Under the pieces are notes generated by a model that had not been told where the DNA came from, ran no database searches, and saw nothing but the letters and a program-made list of their open reading frames with translations. From assembly GCF_043226085.1 (NCBI RefSeq), contig NZ_CP171225.1, positions 2,852,001 to 2,916,000 of the forward strand: 64,000 nt of DNA, read 5' to 3'. This document shows, piece by piece, positions 42,804 through 51,099 of the stretch (its first letter is position 1; every line of letters begins with the position of its first letter). The translations under genes were made by a program, and so were the position numbers. The stretch comes from Amaricoccus sp003258405. GTDB lineage: Bacteria; Pseudomonadota; Alphaproteobacteria; Rhodobacterales; Rhodobacteraceae.

Positions 42804-44147
42804 ATGACGAACATCATCCGGGCATTCTGGGGCGCGCTTGCGATCGTCGCCCTGCTCTGGGGGCTCGCCACCCCTGATCCTTTCTCCTCCGAGACCTTTC
42901 TCGCTCTGCGCAACAACATGGTGCAGCTCTCCGGGCTGCTCGCCATGGCCTGCATGAGCCTTGCGATGATCCTCGCGCTCCGGCCGCGCCTGCTGGAGCG
43001 GCCGCTGGGCGGGCTCGACAAGATGTATCGCCTGCACAAGTGGTTCGGCATCGGTGCGCTGGTGCTGGCCGTGACCCACTGGTTCTGGACCCAGGCGCCG
43101 AAATGGGGCACCGGGATCGGGCTCATGCAGCGCGGGCCGCGCCCGCCGCGGCCGCCGGTCGAGAATCCGGTCGAGGCGGCGTTCCTCGGCCTGCGCCACA
43201 CGGCCGAAGGGCTGGGCGAATGGGCGTTCTACGGCGCCGTGGTGCTTATCGTGGTGGCCCTCGTCACCCGCATTCCCTATCGCTGGTTCCAGCAGATCCA
43301 CCGGCTCTTCCCCGTGGCCTATCTGGTGCTGGTCTTCCATGCGGTGGTGCTTTTCGATTTCGATATCTGGCTCACGCCCGCGGGCGCTCTGCTGGCGCTG
43401 CTTCTGGCGGGCGGGAGCGGGGCGGCGCTCGTCTCGATCTTCGGGGCGATCGGGCGCCGGCGGCGGGTCGAGGGCAGGATCACCTCGCTGGTGAATTTTC
43501 CCGGCGTTCGTGCGCTCGAGACCGTGATCGCCATGCAGCCGGGCTGGCCGGGGCACAGGCCGGGGCAGTTCGCCTTTGCGGTCACCGATCGGCGCGAGGG
43601 CGCGCATCCCTACACCATCGCTTCGGCCTGGAACCCGGCTGAGCCAGAGATCCGCTTCGTGACCAAGGAGCTCGGCGATCACACCACCGGGCTGGCCGAG
43701 AAGCTCCATGTGGGCCAGCAGGTGCGCATCGAGGGGCCCTACGGCTGCTTTACCTTCGATGACGCCTGCCCGGTGCAGATCTGGGTCGGCGGCGGCATCG
43801 GCATCACGCCCTTCATCGCGCGGATGAAGGCAATGGCGCAGGGCGATCCCAAGGGTGCGGAGAAGGAGGTGCATCTCTTCCACTGCACCGCGGATGTGGA
43901 CGAGGGCGCGCTCGACCGGCTGAAGGCGGATGCCGCCGCGGCGGGGGTGACGCTGCATATCCTCATCGACGCACGGGACGGGGTGCTGACCGGCGCGCGC
44001 ATCCGCCGCGAGGTGCCGGGCTGGCGCGAGGCGAGCGTCTGGTTCTGCGGGCCCGCGGGCTTCGGCCGGGCGTTGCGCGCGGATTTCGCCGGCCAGGGCC
44101 TGAAGGTCGGGACGCGCTTCCATCAGGAGCTCTTCGCGATGCGCTGA
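42804..44147 (+). CDS. Ferric reductase-like transmembrane flavohaem oxidoreductase
   Basis: A 447-residue protein. Six or so membrane helices carry paired haem-ligand histidines (LHKWFGIGALVLAVTHWFW and QIHRLFPVAYLVLVFHAVV). They are followed by an FAD-binding barrel (RPGQFAFAVTD, HPYTIASAW) and an NAD(P)H domain (GGGIGITPFIARM, VWFCGPAGFG). The architecture moves electrons from NAD(P)H through FAD and haem b across the membrane to an external acceptor, such as ferric chelates or oxygen. ATG 42804 (MTNIIRAFWG) is preferred over a GTG 13 codons upstream. It stands alone; regulation is unknown. Confidence 0.9.
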   Translation: MTNIIRAFWGALAIVALLWGLATPDPFSSETFLALRNNMVQLSGLLAMACMSLAMILALRPRLLERPLGGLDKMYRLHKWFGIGALVLAVTHWFWTQAPKWGTGIGLMQRGPRPPRPPVENPVEAAFLGLRHTAEGLGEWAFYGAVVLIVVALVTRIPYRWFQQIHRLFPVAYLVLVFHAVVLFDFDIWLTPAGALLALLLAGGSGAALVSIFGAIGRRRRVEGRITSLVNFPGVRALETVIAMQPGWPGHRPGQFAFAVTDRREGAHPYTIASAWNPAEPEIRFVTKELGDHTTGLAEKLHVGQQVRIEGPYGCFTFDDACPVQIWVGGGIGITPFIARMKAMAQGDPKGAEKEVHLFHCTADVDEGALDRLKADAAAAGVTLHILIDARDGVLTGARIRREVPGWREASVWFCGPAGFGRALRADFAGQGLKVGTRFHQELFAMR

Positions 44148-44203
44148 AGGCTCCGGGCTCCGGGTGGTCCCGCCCCGTTGCGGGCGGGACCTCTCCGTTC
44201 GGC

Positions 44204-44530
44204 TCAGTGCATGTAGGGGCTCTTGCCGCCTCGCGCGAAGTCCGGACGTGACGCCCCCTCGGCGAAGAAATCGACCATCGTCTGGCCATCCGGGGCATAG
44301 GAGCACTGGACGTTGTCGCTGTGGGTTTCCAGAGAGATCGTCCCGTTGATGGCATAGGTGCCATCCGTGCGCTGGCCCTGATCCTGCATCTCGGTCTTTG
44401 CTGCGAAGTCCTGGAAGTAGGACTGTGTGGCGACGGCGCAATCCTCCATCATCCATTCGGCGGACTGGGCATTGGCCGCTCCGGTCCAGAGCAGGCCCAG
44501 GAGCGCGACATGGCATGTGTGTCTTTTCAT
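44204..44530 (-). CDS. Small exported protein, unknown function
   Basis: A 108-residue protein with a clear signal peptide (HVALLGLLWTGAANAQS, cleavage expected after about residue 21). The mature part is about 85 residues with two cysteines (EDCAVATQSYFQDFAAKTE and DNVQCSYAPDGQTMVDFFAE), likely forming one disulfide. It is periplasmic by inference. I do not recognise the family. It is convergent with the ferric-reductase-like gene. Confidence 0.7.
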   Translation of the reverse strand: MKRHTCHVALLGLLWTGAANAQSAEWMMEDCAVATQSYFQDFAAKTEMQDQGQRTDGTYAINGTISLETHSDNVQCSYAPDGQTMVDFFAEGASRPDFARGGKSPYMH

Positions 44531-44684
44531 GGCGTTTCATATTTCTGAGGGGGCGGAAGTCTCAGCCTGGCGCGGGACGCGGGGTGACGCCCGGAAAATC
44601 CGGCTGGAGGCGGCGGGGGCTTCCGGGGAGGTCGGCAGGTCCGTGCGCGGGGGGCCTTGATGCGGCAGATCGTGAAATGTGAAC

Positions 44685-44708
44685 GGGCGGGGCCGCAAGG
44701 CCCCGCCC
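44685..44708 (-). terminator. GNRA-capped hairpin after the SulP operon
   Basis: A perfect 10-bp stem (GGGCGGGGCC at 44685-44694 with GGCCCCGCCC at 44699-44708) closed by a GCAA tetraloop on the plus strand. It lies 34 bases beyond the 3' end of the minus-strand DUF2892 gene. Only a weak T-rich tail follows, so it may act as a terminator or 3' stabiliser. Confidence 0.6.
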
Positions 44709-44742
44709 TTCGGCGTTTCTGGGGTTCGGTGAGGGCCGCGGA

Positions 44743-44931
44743 TCAGTTCAGCTTGCAGGTGCTGATGCCGAGGAGGCGGTAGGCGGGGCAGAAGCTGATG
44801 AAGGCGGTGGCGAGCGGGATGAGGCCGAGCCAGCCCCAGGCGCCGATCGTGCCGGTCATGGCGAGCACGATGAGAAGCGCGCCGACGATGAAGCGGATCG
44901 CGCGGTCGGTGGTGCCCATGTTCTTGGTCAT
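44743..44931 (-). CDS. DUF2892 (YgaP-like) small membrane protein
   Basis: A 62-residue protein: MTKNMGTTDRAIRFIVGALL, then two helices with GAWGWLGLIPLATAFISFCP and AYRLLGISTCKL. This is the DUF2892 family, often encoded beside or fused to rhodanese-type sulfurtransferases. Two cysteines near the C-terminus are conserved in the family. It is the last gene of a minus-strand operon with SulP and a DUF442-like enzyme, supporting a role in handling reduced sulfur. Confidence 0.88.
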   Translation of the reverse strand: MTKNMGTTDRAIRFIVGALLIVLAMTGTIGAWGWLGLIPLATAFISFCPAYRLLGISTCKLN

Positions 44932-44944
44932 CGGGAAAACTCCT

Positions 44945-46705
44945 TCAGGCGGCGGGTTGCCGCGGTTGCAGACGGCGCGCGGCGAGCGTGGCCCGCGCGA
45001 GCTCGGGGTTGATGCTGGCGACGGCGTCGAACTGGGTGAGGTGGACCTGGCCGGTCAGCTCGTCGAGGAAATGCACGCGCTGGAGCTTGTCCATGACCGG
45101 GCCCTTGACCTCGGAGAGGTGGAAGGTGACGCCGCCTTCCGCGAGCCGGTGGTTGATCGCCTCGAGGCTTTCGAGGGCGGAGGCGTCGATCGAGTTGATC
45201 GCCGGGCAGACGAGGATGAGGTGTTTCGCCTGCGGGTTGGCGGCGACGGCGGCGTTGACCTGATCCTCGAGGAAGCGCGCATTCGGGAAATAGAGGCTCT
45301 CGTCGATGCGCATCGAGATGATCTCGGGGTCGGTGACGACGTCGTGGCGGTTGATGTTGCGGAAATGCTCGGTGCCGGGAACCTGGCCCATGATCGCGAC
45401 ATGCGGCCGCGAGGTGCGGTAGAGGTGCAGCGCGATGGAGAGGCCGACGCCCGCGATCAGCCCGGCCTCGACGCCCTGCAGCAGGGTGAGCAGGATCGTG
45501 GCGGCGATGGCGGTGAAATCGGCCTTGGAATAGGTCCAGGTGTGGCGGAGCGTGCGGAAATCGACCAGCGAGAGTACCGCGACGATGATCGTGGCCGCCA
45601 GCGTCGCCTTGGGCAGGTAGTAGAGGAAGGGCGTGAGGAAGACGGTGGCGAGGGCGATGCCGACGGCGGTGAAGGCGCCCGCGGCCGGGGTTTCGGCGCC
45701 GGCGTCGAAATTCACCACCGAGCGCGAGAAGCCGCCGGTGACGGGGAAGCCGCCCGAGACCGAGGCCCCGACATTGGAGAAGCCGAGCGCGATGAGCTCC
45801 TGGTCGGGGTCGATGCGCTGGCGCTTGCGGGCGGCGAAGGTCTGGGCGACCGAGATGGTCTCGACATAGCCGACGACGGAGATGAGGAGGGCGGGCACCG
45901 CGATCTGCGCCCAGAGCTCGAGGTCGAGCGGTGGCAGGGTCGGCGAGGGCAGGGCGTTGGGGATGGCGCCGACGATGGCCACACCGCTCTGCTCGAGGCC
46001 GAAGGCCCAGACCGCGCCGGTGGAGGCCACGATGGCGGCGACCGGGCCGACCTTGGCGGCCAGATCGGCGATCCGGGGTGCGACGCCGCGGGCGATGAGC
46101 ACGCGCTTCAGCCGGAGCCGCGCCCAGTAGAGAAAGGCGATGGCACCGGTGCCGATCAGCGTGGTCCAGGGGTTGATCTCGCCGAGCCGGGCAACGAGGG
46201 CGGTCGTCATCTCGTAGAGGTTCTCGCCGCCCGCCTTGATGCCGAGGATATGGCCGAGCTGGCTCATGGCGATGAGCAGGCCCGAGGCGGTGATGAAGCC
46301 CGAGATCACCGGGTGGCTGAGGAAGTTCGCGAGAAAGCCGAGGCGGAGCGCGCCCATCGCGATGAGCAGCAGGCCCGAGATGAGCGCGAGGGCGATGGCG
46401 GCGCCGATGTATTCCGGGGTGCCCTGCTGGGCGAGCTTGCCGACCGCAGCGGCGGTCATGAGGCTCGCGACCGCCACCGGGCCGACGGCGAGCGCGCGCG
46501 CGGTGCCGAAGACGGCGTAGGCGACGAGCGGGGCCATCGAGGCGTAGAGCCCCATTTCCGGCGGCAGGCCCGCGAGCAGCGCGTAGGCGAGCGACTGCGG
46601 GATGAGCATGATCGTCACGATCACCGCGGCGATCAGGTCGGAGGTGAGCTCGCTGCGCCCGTAGGTCGGGCCCCATGTGAGGATCGGCAGGTATTTCTTC
46701 AGCAT
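44945..46705 (-). CDS. SulP-family anion permease with STAS domain
   Basis: A 586-residue SulP transporter. The N-terminal membrane domain carries the family motifs (MLIPQSLAYALLAGLPPEMG, YASMAPLVAYAVFGTARALA, GFSNVGASVSGGFPVTGGFS). A cytoplasmic STAS domain follows from about residue 430 (LVCPAINSIDASALESLEAI). SulP proteins move sulfate, bicarbonate or related anions. Here the neighbours (DUF442-like, DUF2892, cys genes nearby) favour sulfate or sulfite, which is inference. It lies 24 bases downstream of the DUF442-like gene. Confidence 0.93.
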   Translation of the reverse strand: MLKKYLPILTWGPTYGRSELTSDLIAAVIVTIMLIPQSLAYALLAGLPPEMGLYASMAPLVAYAVFGTARALAVGPVAVASLMTAAAVGKLAQQGTPEYIGAAIALALISGLLLIAMGALRLGFLANFLSHPVISGFITASGLLIAMSQLGHILGIKAGGENLYEMTTALVARLGEINPWTTLIGTGAIAFLYWARLRLKRVLIARGVAPRIADLAAKVGPVAAIVASTGAVWAFGLEQSGVAIVGAIPNALPSPTLPPLDLELWAQIAVPALLISVVGYVETISVAQTFAARKRQRIDPDQELIALGFSNVGASVSGGFPVTGGFSRSVVNFDAGAETPAAGAFTAVGIALATVFLTPFLYYLPKATLAATIIVAVLSLVDFRTLRHTWTYSKADFTAIAATILLTLLQGVEAGLIAGVGLSIALHLYRTSRPHVAIMGQVPGTEHFRNINRHDVVTDPEIISMRIDESLYFPNARFLEDQVNAAVAANPQAKHLILVCPAINSIDASALESLEAINHRLAEGGVTFHLSEVKGPVMDKLQRVHFLDELTGQVHLTQFDAVASINPELARATLAARRLQPRQPAA

Positions 46706-46729
46706 GGGGCCCCTATGGATGGATGGCTG

Positions 46730-47059
46730 TCAGCTCCGCGCGAGCATCCAGAGGTTCTGGCAGCGGCCGCCCGAGCGGCAGTAGGCCAGGACCGGCGTCG
46801 GAAGCTCGGCGAGGGCCGCCTTGAAGTCGGCGACGTTGTCCGGAAGGATGCCGCCCGAGATCACCGGCACGAAGGCGAAGGCGAGCCCGAGGCGTTCGGC
46901 CTCGGCCCGGATCTCCGCCACGTCGGTCTGGTCGGCGGATTCGCCGTCCGGGCGGTTGCACATGATCGCGTTGAACCCGCGCTCCGCAATCGTCGCGACA
47001 TCCGCGACGGTGATCTGCGGCGAGACGCTGTAGCTCGGCGTGATCTCGATGATGTTCAT
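46730..47059 (-). CDS. TIGR01244/DUF442 sulfur-transferase or phosphatase-like protein
   Basis: A 109-residue protein of the TIGR01244 family (the N-terminal domain of Blh/persulfide-dioxygenase fusions). It starts NIIEITPSYSVSPQITVADV, then GFNAIMCNRPDGESADQTDV, and has the thiol loop LAYCRSGGRCQNLW, where many relatives have CRSGTRS. The active-site Cys is present. ATG 47059 has AAGGA upstream; an ATG six codons earlier (47077) lacks a binding site. First gene of the SulP operon. Confidence 0.85.
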   Translation of the reverse strand: MNIIEITPSYSVSPQITVADVATIAERGFNAIMCNRPDGESADQTDVAEIRAEAERLGLAFAFVPVISGGILPDNVADFKAALAELPTPVLAYCRSGGRCQNLWMLARS

Positions 47060-47126
47060 TCTCGTCTGGTCCTTCATGTTGCAGGGGAGGGATCGGTGTG
47101 CGTTCCGCCAGCCCGCGCACCTGCAA

Positions 47127-47154
47127 CATTCAACAGGTCCGCACTGTTATAATG
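47127..47154 (-). promoter_or_regulatory. Imperfect dyad overlapping the SulP-operon -10 box
   Basis: CATTCAACAG (47127-47136) and CTGTTATAATG (47144-47154) are related by dyad symmetry apart from one extra base. The second arm covers the -10 element, the expected position for a repressor operator. The binding protein is unknown; ArsR-type sulfide sensors (BigR/SqrR) are candidates because they control similar genes. Confidence 0.45.
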
Positions 47155-47174
47155 GCACGCGCAACACATTTCAA
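47146..47174 (-). promoter_or_regulatory. Sigma-70-type promoter of the DUF442-SulP-DUF2892 operon
   Basis: On the minus strand TTGAAA (47174-47169) and TATAAC (47151-47146) are separated by exactly 17 bases, about 87 bases upstream of the first gene. Good match to the housekeeping consensus. Confidence 0.65.
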
Positions 47175-47221
47175 TCATTGCATGTGATTTTCGCACCGCC
47201 GGGCCGGGGCCCGCTGGCGGC

Positions 47222-47686
47222 TCAGGGCAGGGGCAGGGCGGTGGTGTTCTTGATTTCCTCCATGGAGAGGCTCGAGGTCACGTTGAAGATGCTCACCTCC
47301 TTGATGAGCGCCTGGTAGAAGGCGTCGAAGGCGCGGGCATTGGGCACGCGGACCTTGAGGATATAGTCGATGTCGCCCGCGAGCCGGTGCGCCTCGAGCA
47401 CCTCGGGCCGGGCGCGCACCGCGTGCAGGAAGCGGTCGAGCCAGCCCGCGTCGTGCTCCGAGGTGCGGATCAGCACGAAGAAGCAGCTTTCCAGCCCGAG
47501 CTTTTCCGGGTCGAGCAGCGCGACCTCGCCGAGGATGACGCCCGCCTCGCGCATCTTGCGGATCCGGTTCCAGACCGGGGTCTTGGAAGCGCCGAGCCTG
47601 CGGGCGATTTCGTCGAGAGAGAGGCTCGCGTCCTGTTGCAGAAGCGAGAGGATTTTCCGGTCCAGATCGTCAAGGGGGACTGCCAT
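47222..47686 (-). CDS. Lrp/AsnC-family transcriptional regulator
   Basis: A 154-residue protein. The N-terminal HTH is LDRKILSLLQQDASLSLDEI, ARRLGASKTPVWNRIRKMRE. The C-terminal RAM ligand domain has LARP-type segments (RARPEVLEAHRLAGDIDYIL, KVRVPNARAFDAFYQALIKE). It is divergent from the cys operon across a 141-base A+T-rich region with repeat motifs, so it is a good candidate regulator of sulfate assimilation. The effector is unknown. Confidence 0.9.
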   Translation of the reverse strand: MAVPLDDLDRKILSLLQQDASLSLDEIARRLGASKTPVWNRIRKMREAGVILGEVALLDPEKLGLESCFFVLIRTSEHDAGWLDRFLHAVRARPEVLEAHRLAGDIDYILKVRVPNARAFDAFYQALIKEVSIFNVTSSLSMEEIKNTTALPLP

Positions 47687-47764
47687 TCTCGCGCGCTCCG
47701 GTTTTCTGGTATATCGTTCTCACATCATCCAGCATACGCGAACGGTAACCTTATTTGAAGCGCA

Positions 47765-47789
47765 ATATTGAGGGAAATAGGAACAATAT
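47765..47789. promoter_or_regulatory. Candidate operator between the Lrp gene and the cys operon
   Basis: ATATTG (47765-47770) and CAATAT (47784-47789) form an inverted repeat. They are flanked by related TTTGAAG and TCTTGAAG direct repeats at about 47,752 and 47,794. Spacing and A+T content suit a dimeric regulator such as the divergent Lrp protein. Motif-based inference. Confidence 0.4.
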
Positions 47790-47827
47790 CCTATCTTGAA
47801 GGGAGGTTCAGCCAACGAGGAATCGCC

Positions 47828-47944
47828 ATGACCACCGTCGCCAGCCCTCTTCGCTTTCGCCCTCGCACGCTGCGGGCCCGGATGCGCATGGATGGCTGCG
47901 GGATGGGCATGGGCATGATCCTCGCGGCAAGGAGGGCATTCTGA
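47828..47944 (+). CDS. Candidate 38-codon leader ORF of the cys operon
   Basis: ATG to TGA, 38 residues, very basic at the start (RFRPRTLRARMR) with a single Cys in MDGCGMGMGMIL. It is preceded by GAGGA 7-8 bases upstream, and its stop overlaps the DUF2849 start (TGATG), which favours real translation. It resembles no protein I know. It occupies the place where cysG (siroheme synthase) commonly stands in relatives. It may be a regulatory leader peptide or chance. Confidence 0.45.
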   Translation: MTTVASPLRFRPRTLRARMRMDGCGMGMGMILAARRAF

Positions 47945-48255
47945 TGGCCAAGGTTTTCGCACCCCAGATTGCCACCGGCAACGATCTTCTCGAGGGCGAT
48001 GTCGTCTATTTTACCGCTGCGGGCGGCTGGACGCGCGTGCTTGCCGAAGCGGCGACCGCGGGCAGCCGGGAAGAGGCCGATGCGCTGCTCGCGCGGGCCT
48101 CGAAATTCCCGAACGAGGTGGTCGGTGTCTATCTCACCGACATGGCCCTCGATGCGGAAGGCCGGCCGGTGCCGGTTCATTTCCGCGAAGAATTCCGTCT
48201 GAAGGGGCCGAGCAACCGCCCCGAGCATGCGCGCGCCGCTGCGACCCAGGCCTGA
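47944..48255 (+). CDS. DUF2849 protein of the sulfate-assimilation operon
   Basis: A 103-residue protein: VFAPQIATGNDLLEGDVVYF, TAAGGWTRVLAEAATAGSRE, EADALLARASKFPNEVVGVY. This is the DUF2849 family, found almost only next to alphaproteobacterial sulfite/nitrite reductase genes. It is a likely accessory factor of sulfite reduction, but its role has not been shown. cysI starts 11 bases downstream. Confidence 0.88.
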   Translation: MAKVFAPQIATGNDLLEGDVVYFTAAGGWTRVLAEAATAGSREEADALLARASKFPNEVVGVYLTDMALDAEGRPVPVHFREEFRLKGPSNRPEHARAAATQA

Positions 48256-48266
48256 GAGGGATCACG

Positions 48267-49928
48267 ATGTATCAGTATACCGATTTCGACCAGGCCTTCG
48301 TCCGCGAGCGGGTCGCCGAGTTCCGCGATCAGGTCGAGCGCCGTATCGAGGGCACGCTCTCGGAAGACGAGTTCAAGCCGCTCCGCCTGATGAACGGGCT
48401 CTATCTCCAGCTGCACGCCTACATGCTGCGGATCGCGGTGCCCTACGGCACGCTCTCCTCGCGCCAGATGCGGCAGTTCGCCTATATCGCCGACACCTGG
48501 GACCGGGGCTACGGCCACTTCACCACGCGCCAGAACCTCCAGTTCAACTGGCCGAAGCTGAAGGACGTGCCGGACATGCTCGACGCGCTGGCCGACGTGC
48601 AGATGCACGCGATCCAGACCTCGGGCAACTGCATCCGCAACGTGACCGCCGACCATTTCGCCGGGGCTGCTGCCGACGAGATCGAGGACCCGCGCGTCAC
48701 CGCCGAGCTGCTGCGCCAGTGGTCGACCGACCATCCCGAGTTCACCTGGCTCGGCCGCAAGTTCAAGATCGCCGTCACCGGCGCGGAGAACGACCGCGCG
48801 GTGGTGAAGGCCCATGACATCGGCCTCCGCATCGTGCGCAACGAGGCGGGCGAGCCGGGCTACGAGGTGCTGGTGGGGGGCGGTCTCGGCCGCACGCCGA
48901 TGATCGGCAAGGTGATCCGCGACTTCCTGCCGAAGGCGCACCTGCTGCCCTATCTCGAGGCGATCCTGCAGACCTACAACCTCGATGGCCGCCGCGACAA
49001 CAAGTACAAGGCCCGCATCAAGATCCTCGTCCACGAGACCGGCATCGAGGAGATCCGCGCGCGCGTCGAGGCGAAGTTCGCCGAGAACCTCGCGGTCTTC
49101 CCGGGCGTGAACCCCGATGTGCTCGCCCGCATCGAGGCCGGTTTCGCCGCGCCCGCGTTCGAGCCGGTTTCCGATGTGGTGCCGGCGGTCAGCGCGGGCC
49201 TGCGCTCCTGGATCGACACCAATGTCACCGCGCACCGGCTGCCGCATTACGCGATCGTCACGATCTCGCTCAAGGGCATCGGCGAGACGCCGGGCGACGC
49301 GACCTCCGCGCAGATGCGGGTCATGGCCGATCTCGCCGAAGAGTTCGCCCATGACGAGCTGCGCATCAGCCACGAGCAGAACGTCATCCTGCCGCATGTG
49401 CCGCGCCGCCATCTCGCCGCGATCTATGCCCGCCTGAAGGACGCGGGGCTTGCGACCGCGAACGTCGGGCTGATCTCGGACATCATCGCCTGCCCGGGCA
49501 TGGATTACTGCGCGCTCGCGACCGCGCGCTCGATCCCGATCGCCCAGGACATCGCGACGGCCTTCGCCGATCTCGACCGCCAGCGCGACATCGGGCCGCT
49601 CAAGATCAAGATCTCGGGCTGCATCAATGCCTGCGGCCATCACCATGTCGGCCATATCGGCATCCTCGGCCTCGATCGCGCCGGGGTGGAGAACTACCAG
49701 ATCACGCTCGGCGGCGACGGCACCGAGACGGCGGCGATCGGCGAGCGCGCCGGCCCCGGCTTCTCGGCCGACGAGGTCGTCCCGGCGATCGAGCGGCTGG
49801 TCGAGGCCTATCTCGACGAGCGCCAGGATACGGAGGAGACCTTCCTCGAGGTCTTCCGCCGGGTCGGGATGGCGCCGTTCAAGGCCGCGCTCTACCCCGC
49901 GCAGGAGGCCCGGTCCAATGCGGCTTGA
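48267..49928 (+). CDS. cysI: Ferredoxin-type sulfite (nitrite/sulfite) reductase
   Basis: A 553-residue sirohaem-4Fe4S enzyme reducing sulfite to sulfide in assimilation. The two half-domains have the ferrite-reductase motifs (GYGHFTTRQNLQFNWPKL, QTSGNCIRNVTAD). The metal-binding cysteines C409/C415 (CPGMDYC) and C452/C456 (GCINACGHHH) hold the bridged centre. The cluster context (DUF2849, APS reductase) favours sulfite over nitrite. It requires sirohaem, but no siroheme synthase is in this window. It overlaps cysH by 11 bases. Confidence 0.94.
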   Translation: MYQYTDFDQAFVRERVAEFRDQVERRIEGTLSEDEFKPLRLMNGLYLQLHAYMLRIAVPYGTLSSRQMRQFAYIADTWDRGYGHFTTRQNLQFNWPKLKDVPDMLDALADVQMHAIQTSGNCIRNVTADHFAGAAADEIEDPRVTAELLRQWSTDHPEFTWLGRKFKIAVTGAENDRAVVKAHDIGLRIVRNEAGEPGYEVLVGGGLGRTPMIGKVIRDFLPKAHLLPYLEAILQTYNLDGRRDNKYKARIKILVHETGIEEIRARVEAKFAENLAVFPGVNPDVLARIEAGFAAPAFEPVSDVVPAVSAGLRSWIDTNVTAHRLPHYAIVTISLKGIGETPGDATSAQMRVMADLAEEFAHDELRISHEQNVILPHVPRRHLAAIYARLKDAGLATANVGLISDIIACPGMDYCALATARSIPIAQDIATAFADLDRQRDIGPLKIKISGCINACGHHHVGHIGILGLDRAGVENYQITLGGDGTETAAIGERAGPGFSADEVVPAIERLVEAYLDERQDTEETFLEVFRRVGMAPFKAALYPAQEARSNAA

Positions 49929-50658
49929 TACGGCGGATCTCAGCTACTCCCGGCCGCTCGACGCGATCGACGCGCTGCGGCTGACGTTCGACGGGGCCTC
50001 GCCCGAGGGCGTGATCTCGGGCGTGCTCGCCGAGTTCGGCAACGAGGTGGCGCTGGTTTCCTCCTTCGGGGCGGAAGCCGCGGTGCTGCTCCACATGGCC
50101 TCGAAGGTCGACCGGAACATCCCGATCCTGCTCATCGACACGCTGATGCTCTTCGAGGAGACGCTCGAATATCAGAAGACGCTGTCGGCGACGCTGGGTC
50201 TCACCAATGTCGTGCATCTGCGCCCCGATCCGGCGGACACCGCCCGGATCGATCCGAACGGCGATCTGCATCGGCGCGATCAGGACGCCTGCTGCGATTT
50301 CCGCAAGGTGCTGCCGCTCGAGCGTGCGCTGGCGCGCTGGCCGGTGGTGATCTCGGGGCGCAAGCGCTTCCAGGCCTCGACGCGCCAGGCGCTCGAGGTG
50401 TTCGAGGCCGATGGCGAGCGGCTGCGGGTCAATCCGCTGGCGCACTGGAACGCGCAGGATCTGCGCGCCTACATGGACGCGCACGATCTGCCGCGGCATC
50501 CGCTGGTGGCCAAGGGCTACCCGTCGATCGGCTGCGCGCCCTGCACCACGCGCGTCGCCGAGGGCGAGGATCCTCGCGCGGGCCGCTGGCGCGGCACCGA
50601 CAAGGTGGAATGCGGCATCCATTTCGGAGCCGACGGCCGCATCCTGCGGGCAAGCTGA
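49918..50658 (+). CDS. cysH: Adenylyl-sulfate (APS) reductase, 4Fe-4S type
   Basis: A 246-residue PAPS/APS reductase-family protein that reduces activated sulfate to sulfite. ALVSSFGAEAAVLLHM is the nucleotide-binding start. The paired cysteines C125-C126 and C206/C209 (SIGCAPCTTRV) form the CC-CxxC pattern of iron-sulfur APS reductases. The catalytic C232 is in ECGIHF near the C-terminus. The substrate is therefore probably APS rather than PAPS. ATG 49918 lies inside the cysI end. Confidence 0.94.
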   Translation: MRLDTADLSYSRPLDAIDALRLTFDGASPEGVISGVLAEFGNEVALVSSFGAEAAVLLHMASKVDRNIPILLIDTLMLFEETLEYQKTLSATLGLTNVVHLRPDPADTARIDPNGDLHRRDQDACCDFRKVLPLERALARWPVVISGRKRFQASTRQALEVFEADGERLRVNPLAHWNAQDLRAYMDAHDLPRHPLVAKGYPSIGCAPCTTRVAEGEDPRAGRWRGTDKVECGIHFGADGRILRAS

Positions 50659-50671
50659 GAAGGACAGGGAC

Positions 50672-51082
50672 ATGAGCTTCATCGTGACACGCGACGGCGC
50701 CACCGAGCCCGCTGGCACCCCGGACTGGATTGCCCCCGAGGCGCTGGAGACCGTGGAAGGCGGCGCGCTTGCGCTCGCGCTGCCGAACGACCGCGAGGTC
50801 GACGATCTGGCGGCGGCGTTCGCGCGCATCGCCGTCATCCGCATCGACTTCCCGGCCATGGGCGACGGCCGCGGCTTTTCCCAGGCGCGCCGTCTGCGCG
50901 CGCTCGGCTATACCGGGCGTCTGCGCGCCGCCGGGCCGCTGATCTCCGACCAGCTCCGCGCGGCCTTCCGCGTGGGCTTCGACGAGATCGAGGTGCCGGC
51001 CGCGATGGCCGCGCGCCAGCCCGCGCGCCACTGGCAGGTCCGCGAGCAGGGCTTCTACCAGTCCCGCGTGCTCGCCTCCTGA
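50672..51082 (+). CDS. DUF934 protein of the sulfate-assimilation operon
   Basis: A 136-residue protein: ALALPNDREVDDLAAAFARI, VIRIDFPAMGDGRGFSQARR, LRALGYTGRLRAAGPLISDQ and the terminal REQGFYQSRVLAS. This is the DUF934 family, constantly linked to cysH/cysI in proteobacteria; the biochemical role is unknown. An AGAAGGACAGGG binding site precedes ATG 50672. A GC-rich hairpin follows the stop. Confidence 0.9.
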   Translation: MSFIVTRDGATEPAGTPDWIAPEALETVEGGALALALPNDREVDDLAAAFARIAVIRIDFPAMGDGRGFSQARRLRALGYTGRLRAAGPLISDQLRAAFRVGFDEIEVPAAMAARQPARHWQVREQGFYQSRVLAS

Positions 51083-51099
51083 TCCCCTCGAACTGAGGC

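Noticed and set aside
42485..42877. 130-codon plus-strand frame upstream of the ferric-reductase-like gene
   Set aside because: No similarity or motif, overlaps the start of the real gene in another frame, and has a poor start context.
42558..44540. 660-codon minus-strand frame over the ferric-reductase-like gene
   Set aside because: No domain-like sequence; antisense to a well-defined flavohaem protein. Treated as GC-driven chance.
44798..47152. 784-codon open frame on the plus strand opposite SulP and the DUF442-like gene
   Set aside because: Low-complexity Asp/Gly/Glu/Arg product, antisense to a clear SulP transporter in GC-rich DNA; a shadow frame.
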